From: Batillaria attramentaria
Taxonomy: Eukaryota > Mollusca > Gastropoda > Batillariidae
NCBI GenBank assembly: GCA_018292915.2
Contig: JACVVK020000210.1
Location: 1,051,001-1,115,000, forward strand
Reading direction: 5' to 3'
DNA length: 64,000 bases
Positions 1-30,173 of this stretch are shown here, piece by piece; the first letter of the stretch is position 1; the number at the start of each line of letters is the position of its first letter. The position numbers and the translations under genes were made by a program. Under the pieces are notes generated by a model. It did no database searches. It saw only the letters and a list, made by a program, of their open reading frames with translations, and was not told where the DNA came from.

Positions 1-437
1 GCCTAATTTACACGCCGTAAATGGGTGACGCTGCTCTGCGAAGTCCTCTTACGAAGTCCTATTAGCCCTTAAAAACCCAAGCTAGATCATCCCTGCCCAC
101 AATATGATGCGACTGGTTAAAAAGAACAAGCCACTGCACACCTGTAGGAGCAACTGCAAGCCAGTAATATTACGCACGGCGTGGGTCTTCCCCAATAGGA
201 CAGAGACCGCTGCAGATTGCGTGACCGTAGCTTGAAGTGGCTCTTAATGATTTCAATTAAAATTGCGATTTTTGCATGGGCTTTTCAGGGCTAAACACTG
301 CTAGTGTAAAAAAAAAAATGAGAGAAGTGCCTATTTTGCAAAAAAAAAAAAAAAGGACACCATGAAGGTGCCAAAAAATAGCAGCCAAGTTGTGTGTTCC
401 GCGCGCAAAGCCACCATTTTCCCCTCTTCTGTTGCAG
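1..437 (+). other. intron of upstream SIRT2-like gene
   Basis: This stretch precedes a clear splice acceptor (tgttgcag, ending at 437). I see no coding exon or recognisable repeat in it beyond A-rich runs near 308-354. It is read as intron of the SIRT2-like gene whose 3' exons follow. Confidence 0.6.
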
Positions 438-504
438 AGACGTGTTCAAGGGGACGGACTGTGACTCGGGTTGTTTGGAAATGGCTGACTTGTTAGGATG
501 GGGG
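438..504 (+). CDS. SIRT2-like: SIRT2-like upstream copy, third-last coding exon
   Basis: The acceptor is gttgcag and the donor is GGG|gtgagt. The exon is 67 nt, the same length and phase as exon 14 (28409-28475) of the downstream copy. It encodes about 23 residues, about 20 of them identical between copies. Confidence 0.9.
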
Positions 505-1128
505 GTGAGTAACGCGGCGCTAACTCCATAACTTATTTCACTGTGCACGTGTAAGAATATGATAAAAAAAAGGGGGGGAGGGGGCACGCAGACAAACCAC
601 AGACAAGTAGAATGGAAGAAAGATTTTAGGTGATTCCCCTATGAAACTCGTGTTGTCTCACATTTTGGGGTCTCAAGTAAGACTTCTACATACTTCTTCC
701 GGACCGTTTTAGCTAACTAACATTGTGTTCGTCTCAGGTGTGTGAATTGAACTTTTTGAAGATTTTTGCAAATCAGTTGCGAGATTATAATTAATTATAC
801 TTTGCACCGGCCCCCGTAGCTTAGTGGTTATTAGCACTTCGGACCATGGACCGGGAGAGTCGGGTTCTAGTCCCAGCCGAAGCAAGCGGGATTTTTGGAA
901 TGCGGCCCCTGACCCGCAGTCCCAAACCACACGGACCTCCATAGCATCATCTTACCATCACCCGAATCTCAGTCATCATGCATAATAAAACTTGATCCAG
1001 CTTCCGAGCCTTTCGTGGATTCCACCTGCGATCTGGGAGGAACACCACTGGAGCTGGCGAAGAGTTTGGGCAGCGAAAAAACACCAAACCAAAACAAAAC
1101 AAAACAGCAAGAAAAAAACAAAACAAAA

Positions 1129-1188
<60 letters not shown>

Positions 1189-1652
1189 CAAAACAACAAC
1201 AAAAACAACAACAACAACAACAAAAACAACAACAACAAAACCAAAACAAACAAACAAAAACAACAACGACAACAACAGCAACAAACTGAAAAACTTTGCG
1301 ACATGACAAACAGAGTGCATACATTTTAACAAGTAGGCTTCAACATTGAAATGACGTACATGCACATATGAAATGAAAAGAACATGGAATATACAAACAG
1401 GAGGAGCTTCGTGAGCTGGTGAAAACAGAACACGCTCGACTGGACGAGCACTACGCGTCTCAGGCGAGAAGCAGAAGATCGCCTTGTACGTCCTCAAGCA
1501 AGGCTGGTGCCTCTCCACGTTCTAGAAAGACCTCGTCAGCGGTTGACCCGTCGCCGGCCACGTCAGCACAAAGCGGTTCTCGACCTCCTGCACGAAAAGA
1601 CAGCAAAGCAGCGGATACGGACGGACGCAGAACCTCGACAGCGTCTAAAACT

Positions 1653-1706
<54 letters not shown>

Positions 1707-2467
1707 CGTGTGCGCGCGCGCGTGTAAAGAAAAATTTGTACCTCTTGCCAAAGTAGGCAAAGGAGCCAAAATAGCTTCTAGTAAACTATTGTCACCTCGC
1801 ACCTCTACGTCTAGACTTGTTCAAGTCTAGTCTCTCCAATTCTGGTGCATTCATCTGGAACATGCTACCACCTGAGGTCCGACTAATTAACAACTTCTCA
1901 AGATTCAAAGTTCACGTGGGTCAGAATTTTCTGACTAATAAATAATTTCTCACGGTTCTCACTAATCACTGGAGAAAAAAAAAGTGTCTTCCCCTTACTG
2001 AGTTTTTAGTTCTTTGAATTGCTATGTGTACTTCTCGTATTTGAATTGATAACTTCTCATGATATATGCATAAGCATTTACGCTGTAATGTTCGTGAAAT
2101 GTGCTGTAAAGCGTGAAAGCGCTGGTCGTCAACGCGAGCACGAGTGTGGATGTGAGTAGGTGTGTGTGCGTGTATGTGTGTGTACTGATACCTAGTGATG
2201 ATGCATTTTGTATGTTTTATGAATGTAGCAAGGACAGATAGTAAGAGAGACCTGTGCGTCTATTATCTCATCCTTGGAAAATAAAGTTTCAGTCAGTCAG
2301 TCAGTCCCCTTGTATTTACAGGAACCAAACCTAGAGCCGCCAGTATTACAAAACCCAAGCCGAATCCAGATGGAGCCCAGTCAGCGAAATCTAAACCGTC
2401 TCCTAGGTCATCCAGTTCCAAGACGAGCGCCTCGCCCAGGTCGTCCGTATCATCGACAAAGAAATGA
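438..2467 (+). CDS. SIRT2-like: SIRT2-like NAD-dependent protein deacetylase, 3' end only (upstream tandem copy)
   Basis: Three exons, 438-504, 1401-1653 and 2322-2467, join in frame (67, 253 and 146 nt; phases 2-0, 0-1, 1-stop) and end at TGA 2465-2467. The first encodes RDVFKGTDCDSGCLEMADLL, matching the end of the SIRT2 catalytic core, followed by GWG. The second starts EELRELVKTEHARLDEHY and becomes a Ser/Arg/Lys-rich tail. The third is a Ser/Lys/Pro tail ending SSTKK. Exon sizes and phases match the last three exons of the complete copy at 10234-30167 (67, 349 and 221 nt), so this is a tandem paralogue. The catalytic part lies outside the window, so activity cannot be judged. In the family it would be a cytosolic or nuclear NAD-dependent lysine deacylase. 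Confidence 0.88.
809..1077 (+). repeat. tRNA-derived SINE (family D) with conserved 3' core
   Basis: The head resembles a tRNA (box A-like tagcttagtggtt, box B-like gggttctagtccc). The tail has a core around 1007-1070 containing GGATTCCACC and CTGGGAGGAACACCACTGG. A reverse copy lies at 55098-55330. Confidence 0.7.
1130..1285. repeat. (CA)n followed by (AAC)n-rich low complexity
   Basis: About 29 CA repeats (1130-1188) followed by about 95 bases of AAC/AAAAC. It lies in the intron between the first two exons of the upstream SIRT2-like copy. Confidence 0.97.
1401..1653 (+). CDS. SIRT2-like: SIRT2-like upstream copy, second-last coding exon
   Basis: The acceptor is tacaaacag and the first codons read EELRELVKTEHARL. 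The donor GT is the first dinucleotide of a long (GT)n array, which leaves no normal gtragt donor consensus. 253 nt, ends in phase 1. The tail diverges from the paralogue and is Ser/Arg/Lys-rich (SSSKAGASPRSRKTSS). Confidence 0.8.
1654..1724. repeat. (GT)n microsatellite overlapping a splice donor
   Basis: A long GT run grading into GCGT/GC begins exactly at the exon end, so its first GT serves as the inferred donor. Confidence 0.95.
1735..2310 (+). mobile_element. 3' end of a non-LTR retrotransposon (LINE)
   Basis: The reading frame around 1839-1946 gives SNSGAFIWNMLPPEVRLINN followed by FSRFKVHVG and a stop. This is the W-N-x-LP...FKxxL-like C-terminus typical of LINE reverse transcriptase ORFs. 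A frameshift or stop separates it from the upstream piece LLSPRTSTSRLVQV. The 3' end is AAAATAAAG followed by a short (CAGT)n tail near 2290-2305, typical of LINE tails. It lies in the last intron of the upstream SIRT2-like copy. The clade is not assigned. Confidence 0.65.
2322..2467 (+). CDS. SIRT2-like: SIRT2-like upstream copy, terminal coding exon
   Basis: The acceptor is tgtatttacag. The phase-1 entry gives a 49-codon tail rich in Ser, Lys and Pro ending KTSASPRSSVSSTKK and TGA. Frame and phase match the donor at 1653. Confidence 0.82.
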
Positions 2468-2865
2468 CGCCACGTTCTGTGCGTTGGAAACGGCGCCTGC
2501 GACTCACAAACTTTTCTCTTTTTGCTCTCCGATGGAGGCTGCCCCTGAACAGTTCTCGTAATACCTGTGTACACTGACGCGATACAGCCGAACCATCGAC
2601 AGAGAAATGATACCACGATATTATGTGCTTGCCTTTTTTTTTTATGTTGTTTCCATAGTAATGGAAACAACATCATAGGACGGGCTAAATTTTCCACGTT
2701 CATGGGCAAGCATCTGTGGTACAAACGCACGTCACTGCCGATCTCCCGCAGAGACGATTATGCAAGTGTAACTCTGACAATGACGTAAGTAAACGTACGT
2801 CATCGATGCTGGCATGTATACTGCGCCGAACGCACTTCTCCTCCTCAGTGAGTGCCGTCTGTGTG
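2468..2865. other. 3' flank of upstream SIRT2-like copy
   Basis: Putative 3' UTR and intergenic DNA. The motif around the stop (atcgacaaagaaatga, 2452-2467) recurs as catcgacagagaaatga near 2591-2607, a partial duplication of the gene end. A short hairpin follows at 2643-2672. Confidence 0.5.
2643..2672. repeat. perfect hairpin
   Basis: ATGTTGTTTCCAT and its exact reverse complement flank a 4-base loop (agta). It sits just after a T run, about 180 bases beyond the stop of the upstream SIRT2-like copy. Confidence 0.85.
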
Positions 2866-2867
2866 GA

Positions 2868-2900
<33 letters not shown>

Positions 2901-2908
2901 GTGTGTGA
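2866..2908. repeat. (GT)n microsatellite
   Basis: A GT run, slightly interrupted by GC, immediately before the 305-bp tandem repeat. Confidence 0.95.
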
Positions 2909-2914
2909 ATTGTG

Positions 2915-3525
2915 TCCGAGCCCGTTTCTTCGAAAATACTCAACCGAATGGCTTCAAATTTGGGGTATCCAAATATATCAAAATGTTACATTAGACGATT
3001 CAAGCGTGTGATGATTGCTTAAGTGATTTGGGAGTTATCGCCCTTTTGAGACAAGTTGGTTGTCTTTCGTGTACAGGCGTAATATTTATTTAAATCACTC
3101 AATTTTTTGGCAGTAGATAGCTTGAATACGGACTCTGAACAGAGTCACTACTAGAAAATGGTCGCTCTTATAGTTTTCATGTAAACCGAGCCTGAGTTGA
3201 CATTGCATGTGAACCCAGTTCAGATGCCTATTTCTCCGAAAATACTGAACCGATCGATTTCAAATTTGGGGTTTCTACATGAATCAAGATTGTTGAATAG
3301 AAGGCCCGATCCAGGTACGATTGCACACATGATTTGCGAGTTATCGCCCTTTTCAGAATAAGTGGCTTTCTGGCGTTTAAAGGCGTAATATTTACCTAAA
3401 CCACTCCATTTTTTGGACATAGATAGCATGAATACGGACTCTCAACTAAGTGAATTTTGGAGGTTGTCGCTTTTATACTTTTGGCGTAAGCCGTACCTGA
3501 TGAAAGTGCTGGTGAACACACTTTA
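2915..3525. repeat. two-copy tandem repeat, unit about 305 bp
   Basis: Copy 1 starts near 2929 (ttcgaaaatactcaaccga) and copy 2 near 3234 (tccgaaaatactgaaccga). Both contain gcgtaatattta, a tcactcaatttttt-like line and gaatacggactct. They are diverged and non-coding, and are probably part of an unclassified mobile element. Confidence 0.8.
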
Positions 3526-4241
3526 GATCTCAAAATCGCTCCTACTATACATAGATAATGAGCCTGGGGTGCCATAAAAAATATACAAAAAAATTAGAAA
3601 AATTCACTGCAGCCGTTATCGTCAGTTGACTCGAAAATTTGTACTCACAGCACATTTCCTCTGCAAGCCACACGCCTCACAAACATCGAAGAAGAGACGC
3701 ACGCGCACTGACGTAAAGTAAGTGCGTCATGTTTGATTGACGTGATGCTGTTTTTTCTTGGGGGTGTCTCGCCACTTTCTTTCGGAATTCCTCTGTTTGG
3801 AGACGTGGTGTTGTATTTTACTTATGCTATGTCGCCATCATCGTGCACTCGCAGAGATGATACGGGATACAACAGACTACAACTCCAATACTTTATGAAC
3901 AGAATATGCGCGGAGAACAAATTCATGAAAGAAGAAGAATCCAGAACGCTGTGCAGGGGGGCTGCTTACGTCAGATCTAGAACATTCCTCAACTTACTGG
4001 AAGGCTCGAAATCTCTCCAAGCTGAGTGACGTAATCTACTGACGTTACTGCACCAGCATGTTCTGGGATGGTCTAGAAATTATTTTGCATCGAAATGCAG
4101 TATCTTTTCGCAAGAGTCTCTACAACTTGACATGTGGAAAGCGGGAATTTCAGTGGGTTTCGTTTTTGCCACTGACTCACACTCAGAAGCATAATGCAAA
4201 GATCTTGGAAACATAAAGATAGTTCACTTACCTCCCTTTGA
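3526..4241. other. intergenic, no recognised feature
   Basis: An open frame at 3733-4029 (+, 98 codons, including the piece MNRICAENKFMKEEESRTLC) has no domain I recognise and no splice or paralogue support. I call nothing here. Confidence 0.4.
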
Positions 4242-4703
4242 GGGACAACGCGTAAGAGTTGTCTGCGCGCATTAGCGCGCATCCCGCAGATCTACGCAGT
4301 TGTTTGACCCAACCCTACACTAGCCGCCGTAAAACATTTTAAGAAAATAAACAAAAACGAAGATGTCAGCGACTGACAGGTGGTCTCCCCCCATATATTT
4401 CGCATGTGTTTTAGGCCTATGGAAAACATAAGTACTCTCAAAGTTCCGGAGGACGAACGAAAGATCTAGTTTGGCTTTCACTGCTGTACGTAGGCTACGC
4501 AGTGCATTTCGTTCGATGTGTTCAAGTAAAACTAGTACGGAACACAGAAAGATCGAATGTGCGAGAGATCCAAAGATGGACGCATCCGCTGAATACTTCC
4601 TGCTAACTCAGCATTAATCATATCTGCGACCGACGATCCAGCAGATTCTATGTTGTGATATGGTTTTACAATGGTTAGAATGAAGTTCAGCCGGATGATT
4701 TTG

Positions 4704-4735
<32 letters not shown>

Positions 4736-5094
4736 TCTGAATTTAGATGCAGGTAGACGCTAGCACAATTTAAGTCACCGTGATTTGTAAAGTTGTCAGG
4801 GAAAAAAATTACGCTGTATCTGCGTCAGCCGCGTGTGTTTACTGTTAGTTTACACTGCATGCACACGTACCACTTGAGGTCTTTTATTTTATTTTTTTTT
4901 TGACAAGAAAGCGGGAAAAAAATGTTTGTTTTTCAACAGGAATACCGTTTATATTTGTCTGTTATTTGAACAATTCGGCGCAGAACACAATTGCATGCTT
5001 TTGTGATCGCTTTCCACTTTCCGCCATGCTGTCACTATAGGGGCCAGATCTAGGATGCGCGCTAATGCGGGCAGACAACTCTTCGCGTTGTCCC
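4242..5094. mobile_element. inverted-repeat-bounded element, 853 bp, non-coding
   Basis: The left end GGGACAACGCGTAAGAG and the right end CTCTTCGCGTTGTCCC are inverted. The match continues inward through GTTGTCTGCGCGCATTAGC, giving arms of roughly 44 bp. There is no transposase frame inside, only a (GT)n run at 4711-4736. I saw no clear target-site duplication, so the superfamily is unassigned. Confidence 0.65.
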
Positions 5095-5113
5095 GCTATA
5101 TGTCTCTCTTACG

Positions 5114-6497
5114 ACACTCTCTGGGGCACAGAGTCTTTCAGTGGAAAGTACCTCTGTGCACAGTGGGGAAATGGCGCTCACTGCGCTACCGTGACGGGCC
5201 TAAATTGTCTCGGTGCTCTCAAACACAAGGTCGCGCACTATGTCATCCTTGACCAGCTTTGAACCCAGAGGGATCCTCAATGGCGCAAGTGATGGCAGGC
5301 TGTCTTCAGAGTGAAAGTAGGCGTGTTTCTGAATCATAGACATACATAACATGTCTCTGTCTGAATGGACAGATCTATTATTACATTCAGTCCTAGAGCA
5401 CGGGTGTGTATGCTTTTGTAATCGTCTCTTATTCCACCACAAGGCAGGTACGTGATCGTCTGCACCGTGCAATAATACTTGCCTGTAGAGTGCAACACCC
5501 TTGCCTGTCAGAGTGCAACCCCCTTGCCGTTTACTCACATCCTGTTGGATCAGTGTACCACGTAAACAGTGCCATCAAAGCGCAACAATAATTGTCCGCT
5601 GGCAAAGATTTTGCCCAAACGAAAAGTGGTCGGATATTCAAGACTTCGTTTCAAATCGAATCATATGACACACAAGTCTCTGCTTTTCTAAAAAAAATTC
5701 GCCATTTTTGAAAATGGCGCTGGGTGTAAGCAGTCACATTTTCACGCCCCGCCGAAAAGGGACTGCACTCTGGAGTCTACTCTTACGAGGGCAGGAGTGA
5801 CGCGTCTTTCTGATTCCAAGGTCTTTGCCACTCTCTGGGGCACAGAGTCTTTCAGTGGAAAGTACCTCTGTGCACGGTGGGGAAATGGCGCTCACTGCGC
5901 TACCGTGACGGGCCTAAATTGTCTCGGTGCTCTCAAACACAAGGTCGCGCACTATGTCATCCTTGACCAGCTTTGAACCCAGAGGGATCCTCAATGGCGC
6001 AAGTGATGGCAGGCTGTCTTCAGAGTGAAAGTAGGCGTGTTTCTGAATCAGAGACATATATAACATGTCTCTGTCTGAATGGACAGATCTATTATTACAT
6101 TCAGTCCTAGAGCACGGGTGTGTATGCTTTTGTAATCGTCTCTTATTCCACCACAAGGCAGGTACGTGATCGTCTGCACCGTGCAATAATACTTGCCTGC
6201 AGAGTGCAACACCTTGGCCTGTCAGAGTGCAACCCCCTTGCCGTTTACTCACATCCTGTTGGATCAGTGTACCACGTAAACAGTGCCATCAAAGCGCAAC
6301 AATAATTGTCCGCTGGCAAAGATTTTGCTCAAACCAAAAGTGGTCGGATATTCAAGACTTCGTTTCAAATCGATTCATATGACACACAAGTCTTCGCTTT
6401 TCTAAAAAATTTTCGCCATTTTTAAAAATGGCGCTGGGTGTAAGCAGTCACATTTTCACGCCCCGCCGAAAAGGGACTGCACTCTGGAGTCTAGGTC
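5114..6497. repeat. 714-bp tandem duplication, two copies
   Basis: 5114-5783 and 5828-6497 are near-identical at a constant 714-base offset. Shared landmarks are cactctctggggcacagag, gggcctaaattgtctcgg and aaaagggactgcactctgga. The open frames inside are copies of each other without recognisable homology. This is a recent local duplication. Confidence 0.93.
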
Positions 6498-6505
6498 TTT
6501 GCATA

Positions 6506-6507
<2 letters not shown>

Positions 6508-6549
<42 letters not shown>

Positions 6550-6600
6550 GGGGAGGGGGGGGGGGGTGCGTGCGTGCCTAAGGCGAGAGAGAGAGAGAGA
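6508..6600. repeat. (GT)n, G-run and (GA)n compound microsatellite
   Basis: About 20 GT repeats, then a G-rich run, then (GA)n, directly after the second 714-bp unit. Confidence 0.95.
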
Positions 6601-6708
6601 GGGTCTCTTCTCCGATACCAGTAAGCAATCGTCTGTCAGTCAGGTCTGCGGGAAGTAACTCTGTCAAAGGGGAACGACTTTATTACAAGAATTCATTCAC
6701 CCATGTAG

Positions 6709-6957
6709 AACCTCGCATACGCCAACAAGTTGTGACGTCAACCAGCTAGGCGAGCTCACACGACCTCATGTGTTTGGGTTTTTGCAAGTGCATAGAGGCA
6801 CGATAAGGGTTTTCAGTACTTTATGTCAGCATGCTTGATGTCAGAGAGCTTGCGTTCCGGCGTGTGCGCGCGGGCTGCATACATGACACAACGACTACGA
6901 CTGTGACTACAGCAGGTCATTGAATGGAAACAACATATTGGGCTGGTGGCCATCTTG
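6709..6957. repeat. dispersed repeat, about 230 bp, copy 1
   Basis: Matches 22648-22877 nearly along its length, from tgacgtcaaccagctaggcg to ggctggtggccatcttgtt, with scattered indels. Same orientation, non-coding, no tRNA-like head. Confidence 0.88.
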
Positions 6958-6999
6958 TTTTTGTTTGGAAAGGGTGAGGCGGGGTGAATGGGGGTGGTG

Positions 7000-7090
7000 A
7001 TGGCGGTAGGGGTGGGGGGGGGGGTGCGGGCGGGGGGAGGGGGGTATGGGAGGGGGATAGGGTGGTGTATGGGTGGGGGATGGTGAGTTG
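7000..7090. repeat. G-rich low-complexity tract
   Basis: Repeated runs of four or more G on the + strand, with potential for G-quadruplex. Similar short G runs recur at 7255-7270 and 7339-7349. Confidence 0.85.
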
Positions 7091-7396
7091 GAAGAGTTTT
7101 TTTTTTTTTAAATTAATGCAAGGCGCCTTTGACTGTGAAAAATGGACAAGCAATGTGTTGTGAAGAGGTCGTTGCGCACAACGCCTAATAATTACGTCAT
7201 TTGCACTATTTTGAGAGAAATACAGAGAGAAAGTTTTTTTGTTGTGTGTGTGTGTGGGGGGGGGGGGGAGGGGTCTGGTGTGTGGATGGGTGACAAGGAG
7301 CGAGGGTTCGGAATGGGGCGTGTGTGTGTGTGTGTGTGGGGGGGGGGGGTGTACAATATTACCACACAATAAATGGCACACGTCTTAGGAATGCGT

Positions 7397-7577
7397 GGGG
7401 AGCCGGGGTGGCCGAATGGTAGAGCGTTGGACTCTCAATGCTCGGGTCGTGAGTTCGAATCCCGCCGGCTGGGGCCAAATATTTGTGGTGGCCTTTTTTC
7501 TCGTTGCCCCGTCTTTGATATCACCCTTATGTGGTGGAAAAGGACGTTAAACTCCCAAACACCCACCCACCCCACCC
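7397..7577 (+). mobile_element. tRNA-derived SINE, family A, full length
   Basis: The head has box A-like TGGCCGAATGG and box B-like GAGTTCGAATCCC. The body has GGGGCCAAATATTTGTG and the 3' end has GTGGAAAAGGACGTTAAAC plus a CACCCACCC tail. About 15 full or partial copies occur in this window. This is not a functional tRNA gene. Confidence 0.9.
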
Positions 7578-7704
7578 TCTTAGGAATGCGTTCCTGTGTT
7601 GTTCACTCACTTCAGGTGTTCCTCGCGAGCACACTGTGCAGTAAGTGCGTGCGCGCGCGCGCGAGAGAGAGAGAGAGGGTGGGTGAGTGTGTGTTTGAGA
7701 CTTT

Positions 7705-7986
7705 AACACCACTAGGACGTCTCAGGACCTGTCGATCGCTCGCCGTCTGGTGTCTATTGCTGTGTCAGACTTTCTGTATTGGTTCCCTATCGGTGTCCTG
7801 GGGCTGTTGTCTTCCCAGGGAATTCCTGTCTCCAGCGAGGCCAACGTCAGCATGGCCACCATCGTTCTGCCCTTCAGCTCGGTGCTCAGCTCGTTCCTCT
7901 GCAACCTGAACATCGTTCTGGAGCGAAGACGACGCACAAGAGGGGAGAAGCTGCTGAAGGAAATGTGTATAGAAAACGCCGGTTGA
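7705..7986 (+). pseudogene. GPCR fragment (TM6-TM7 of LGR / glycoprotein-hormone or relaxin-receptor type)
   Basis: An open frame of about 94 codons ends at TGA 7984-7986. It encodes TSQDLSIARRLVSIAVSDFL, then YWFPIGVLGLLSSQG, VSMATIVLPFSSVLSSFLCN and LNIVLERRRRTRGEKLL. DFLYWFPIG matches the TM6 pattern of leucine-rich-repeat GPCRs (cf. TDFxCWxPIG), and the rest matches TM7 plus the start of the cytoplasmic tail. The TM7 N-P-x-x-Y motif has become S-S-F-L-C, which suggests loss of function. No upstream exons (LRR, TM1-5) are seen, and the fragment lies between a SINE/(GA)n stretch and another SINE. It is therefore read as a retrocopy or duplicated last-exon fragment. An active terminal exon of an unusual receptor is less likely but not excluded. 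Confidence 0.7.
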
Positions 7987-8019
7987 AAAATGGTGAAAAG
8001 CAGGTACCGTAAATATTTA

Positions 8020-8341
8020 TTTTACTACTTTATTATCCCTTTCGGGAAATTCGGGCTGCTTCCCCCGGGGGAAGCGCGTCGCCGCGGTGCAGCGCCACCC
8101 AATACCTATCCTGGTTTTTTTTTTGTTTTTTTTTTTTACAATTTTGCTCGGGGAGGAAAGCCGGATAACCCGGAGAGAAACCCCCGATGAGCAGCCCGGC
8201 AGCCAGGAAATATCTGTATCACATATCACAAGCTCGACCTGGGCTCGAACCCACGCTTCATCGCCGTGACATTGGTGACGGCCGTTCAGTAGCGCAGCGG
8301 CTAAATCCGACGCGCTACCTACTAGACCACCGCTCACCTCC
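8020..8341 (-). mobile_element. tRNA-derived SINE, family B
   Basis: On the minus strand the head reads GGTGAGCGGTGGTCTAGTAG, with a box B-like GGGTTCGAGCCC. The tail ends in GGGATAATAAAGTAG. The + strand copy is at 33816-34120. Confidence 0.8.
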
Positions 8342-9102
8342 AATTTAGTGATTTGCAAATTGCCGGAAGTCTGTTTCACTTCATGTCTGCCCTTTCAAAT
8401 TCTAAACAGCCTTTTTTTTTTTTTTTTTTTTCCGGATGGGCCAGAGTTTACTCTTCTCAGTAGCAATGCATTCTGTGACCAAAAACACAACTGTGACGTT
8501 TCTTCAAACAATTCGTTCATTTAAGCACACAGTGGGAAACGAAGTCTGCATCATGGACACTGACGTGCGTACTTTATGCGGACCTAGGCCTAAGCCGAGA
8601 AATCACGTGCATTCTGCTGCACAGCACAGGTTAAGGATACAGTGCACAGGCTACCTCAAAACTGAGGTAGATTTTTCGGGATAAGTCCATAACTGACTCT
8701 GCTGCGTTCTGTTTGCCGAAGGACAGGAAAAAAAAAAGTTAAACGGTTTACAAATTACAACTGATTTGTTGTTGTCGTTGTTTGAGGAAGGAAAATCTGT
8801 TAAACCTTTTATATCGATGTTCGTGCCGATATTATCAAACTAACAGTTGCTTTTGTTGTTTGTGGTTGGCTGGTTGATTTGTTGTTGTTGTTTATTGCAA
8901 CTGAAAAAAAGATGAAATGAAATACAATATCAGAACACAAGGAACTTTAATGAAGTAATTCCAGTTTAAACTGTGAATATCACACAGCTACAGTAGTCTA
9001 TAGAGAAACAACTTGCATAACGAATGTGTGATTGTAGCTATTCTAATTAACGCTCCACACAATCTTTCTCATACTCTCTCTCTCTCTCGCACTCGAGCGC
9101 GC
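8342..9102. other. intergenic, no recognised feature
   Basis: Contains a poly-T run (8411-8431) and a (TC)n near 9077-9089. The open frame at 8436-8684 has no homology I recognise. Confidence 0.5.
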
Positions 9103-9200
9103 GCTGGGGCCAAATATTTGTGCTGGCCTTTTTCTCGTTCTCCCATTTTTGATGTCACCCTAATGTGGCGGTAAAGGACGTGAAACACCCACCCACCCCC
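9103..9200 (+). mobile_element. SINE family A, 5'-truncated
   Basis: Begins at GCTGGGGCCAAATATTTGTG and continues to the CACCCACCC tail. The tRNA-like head is absent. Confidence 0.85.
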
Positions 9201-9394
9201 TCGCTCACTCTCTTATATACATACGCATGCACATACAAAGTGTAACTCAGTGGCAGTGACCCCCCCCCCTTCCCGCCCCCCCCCCCCCCCCACAACACAC
9301 ACACAATGAGAATGACACTTTATTTTTCAAGGATGAAAGATTCGATACAGTGTCCTTTCTTCTATCTTGTCTTTGCTACATTCTACTACACAAA

Positions 9395-9436
<42 letters not shown>

Positions 9437-10233
9437 AATGAAAATATAAGCTTACTCAGGCTTACTCAGATTACTGCCGCACCCGTCCTGTTTAGCCAAT
9501 GGATCAAGCTTGACAGGCTGATCGCGGAGCTGGAAATCACCTAGCTGTTTACACCGTTTATCGATCAAGATTCAAGATTTCGGGGTATGGAAAATACCGT
9601 AGAAACATCTCACAAGGACAAAAATTACAACAACCAAAAAATCTAGTTCAGCAAAAGATTACCCCCCCCCCCCCAAAAAAAAAAAGGGGGGGGGGAGAGA
9701 AAAAAAAAAGTACGGCATGTACCTGAATATGTATATATTTACAGACAAGCGCAACAGAAACCTGTTGGCCACACATCGATTCAGCCGACATCTTGGCCTA
9801 AACTGGCCTACTATTCTAGGCGAAGGGCTACTCAGACTAATACGTGGTCTCTGAACAAGCATAATGCGCCGTTTCTTTACGCCAGTAGTGAATCGAGCAC
9901 GGGCTGCGGCCACTATACGCTACGACTTTGCCGCCGTGATCTAGAAAACAGTCCTATGCGCTTATCATATCCACAGCACTTAAGCCCTTTAACCGTATGA
10001 GGGTAGGCCGGACTAAGCATAGGTCTATTTTTGAGGTTGTTCGTCATCTAGGTTAAGATCGGAGTTTCCTCGTTGTGAATAAGCACGAGGCACTTCAGCA
10101 GAGCACAAGCTGATAATAAAACCGTGGGACAAGCGGTAAGCATGACTATAAAGTATCGAACTACGGACTAAACTAGACGCACACTCGCTGCAGACAATTT
10201 TACTGTTGTACAACGGTAAACACAAAACTTGGA
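9201..10233. promoter_or_regulatory. 5' flank of the complete SIRT2-like gene
   Basis: Holds C-runs (9259-9290, 9661-9675), (TC)n at 9396-9433 and a CpG-containing stretch from about 9760 to 10230 leading to the inferred start codon. I cannot see a TATA box or initiator with confidence, so the promoter position is inference only. Confidence 0.35.
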
Positions 10234-30167
<19,934 letters not shown>

Positions 30168-30173
30168 AATAAA
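30168..30173 (+). terminator. candidate polyadenylation signal AATAAA
   Basis: AATAAA starts at the base after the stop codon of the SIRT2-like gene. A T run and a G run follow from 30187. If used, the 3' UTR would be extremely short. No transcript evidence. Confidence 0.45.

Noticed and set aside
4073..5262. Frames starting MRANA on opposite strands (4073-4282, 5055-5252)
   Set aside because: They are the two inverted ends of the 853-bp element, not genes.
5200..6252. Two nearly identical 112-codon minus frames
   Set aside because: Products of the 714-bp tandem duplication. No homology, and the second copy has not diverged in a coding-like pattern I can judge.
7397..7470. tRNA-like sequences with box A and box B
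   Set aside because: The same head recurs about 15 times in the window joined to a constant SINE body and tail. The acceptor stem does not pair as in a real tRNA.
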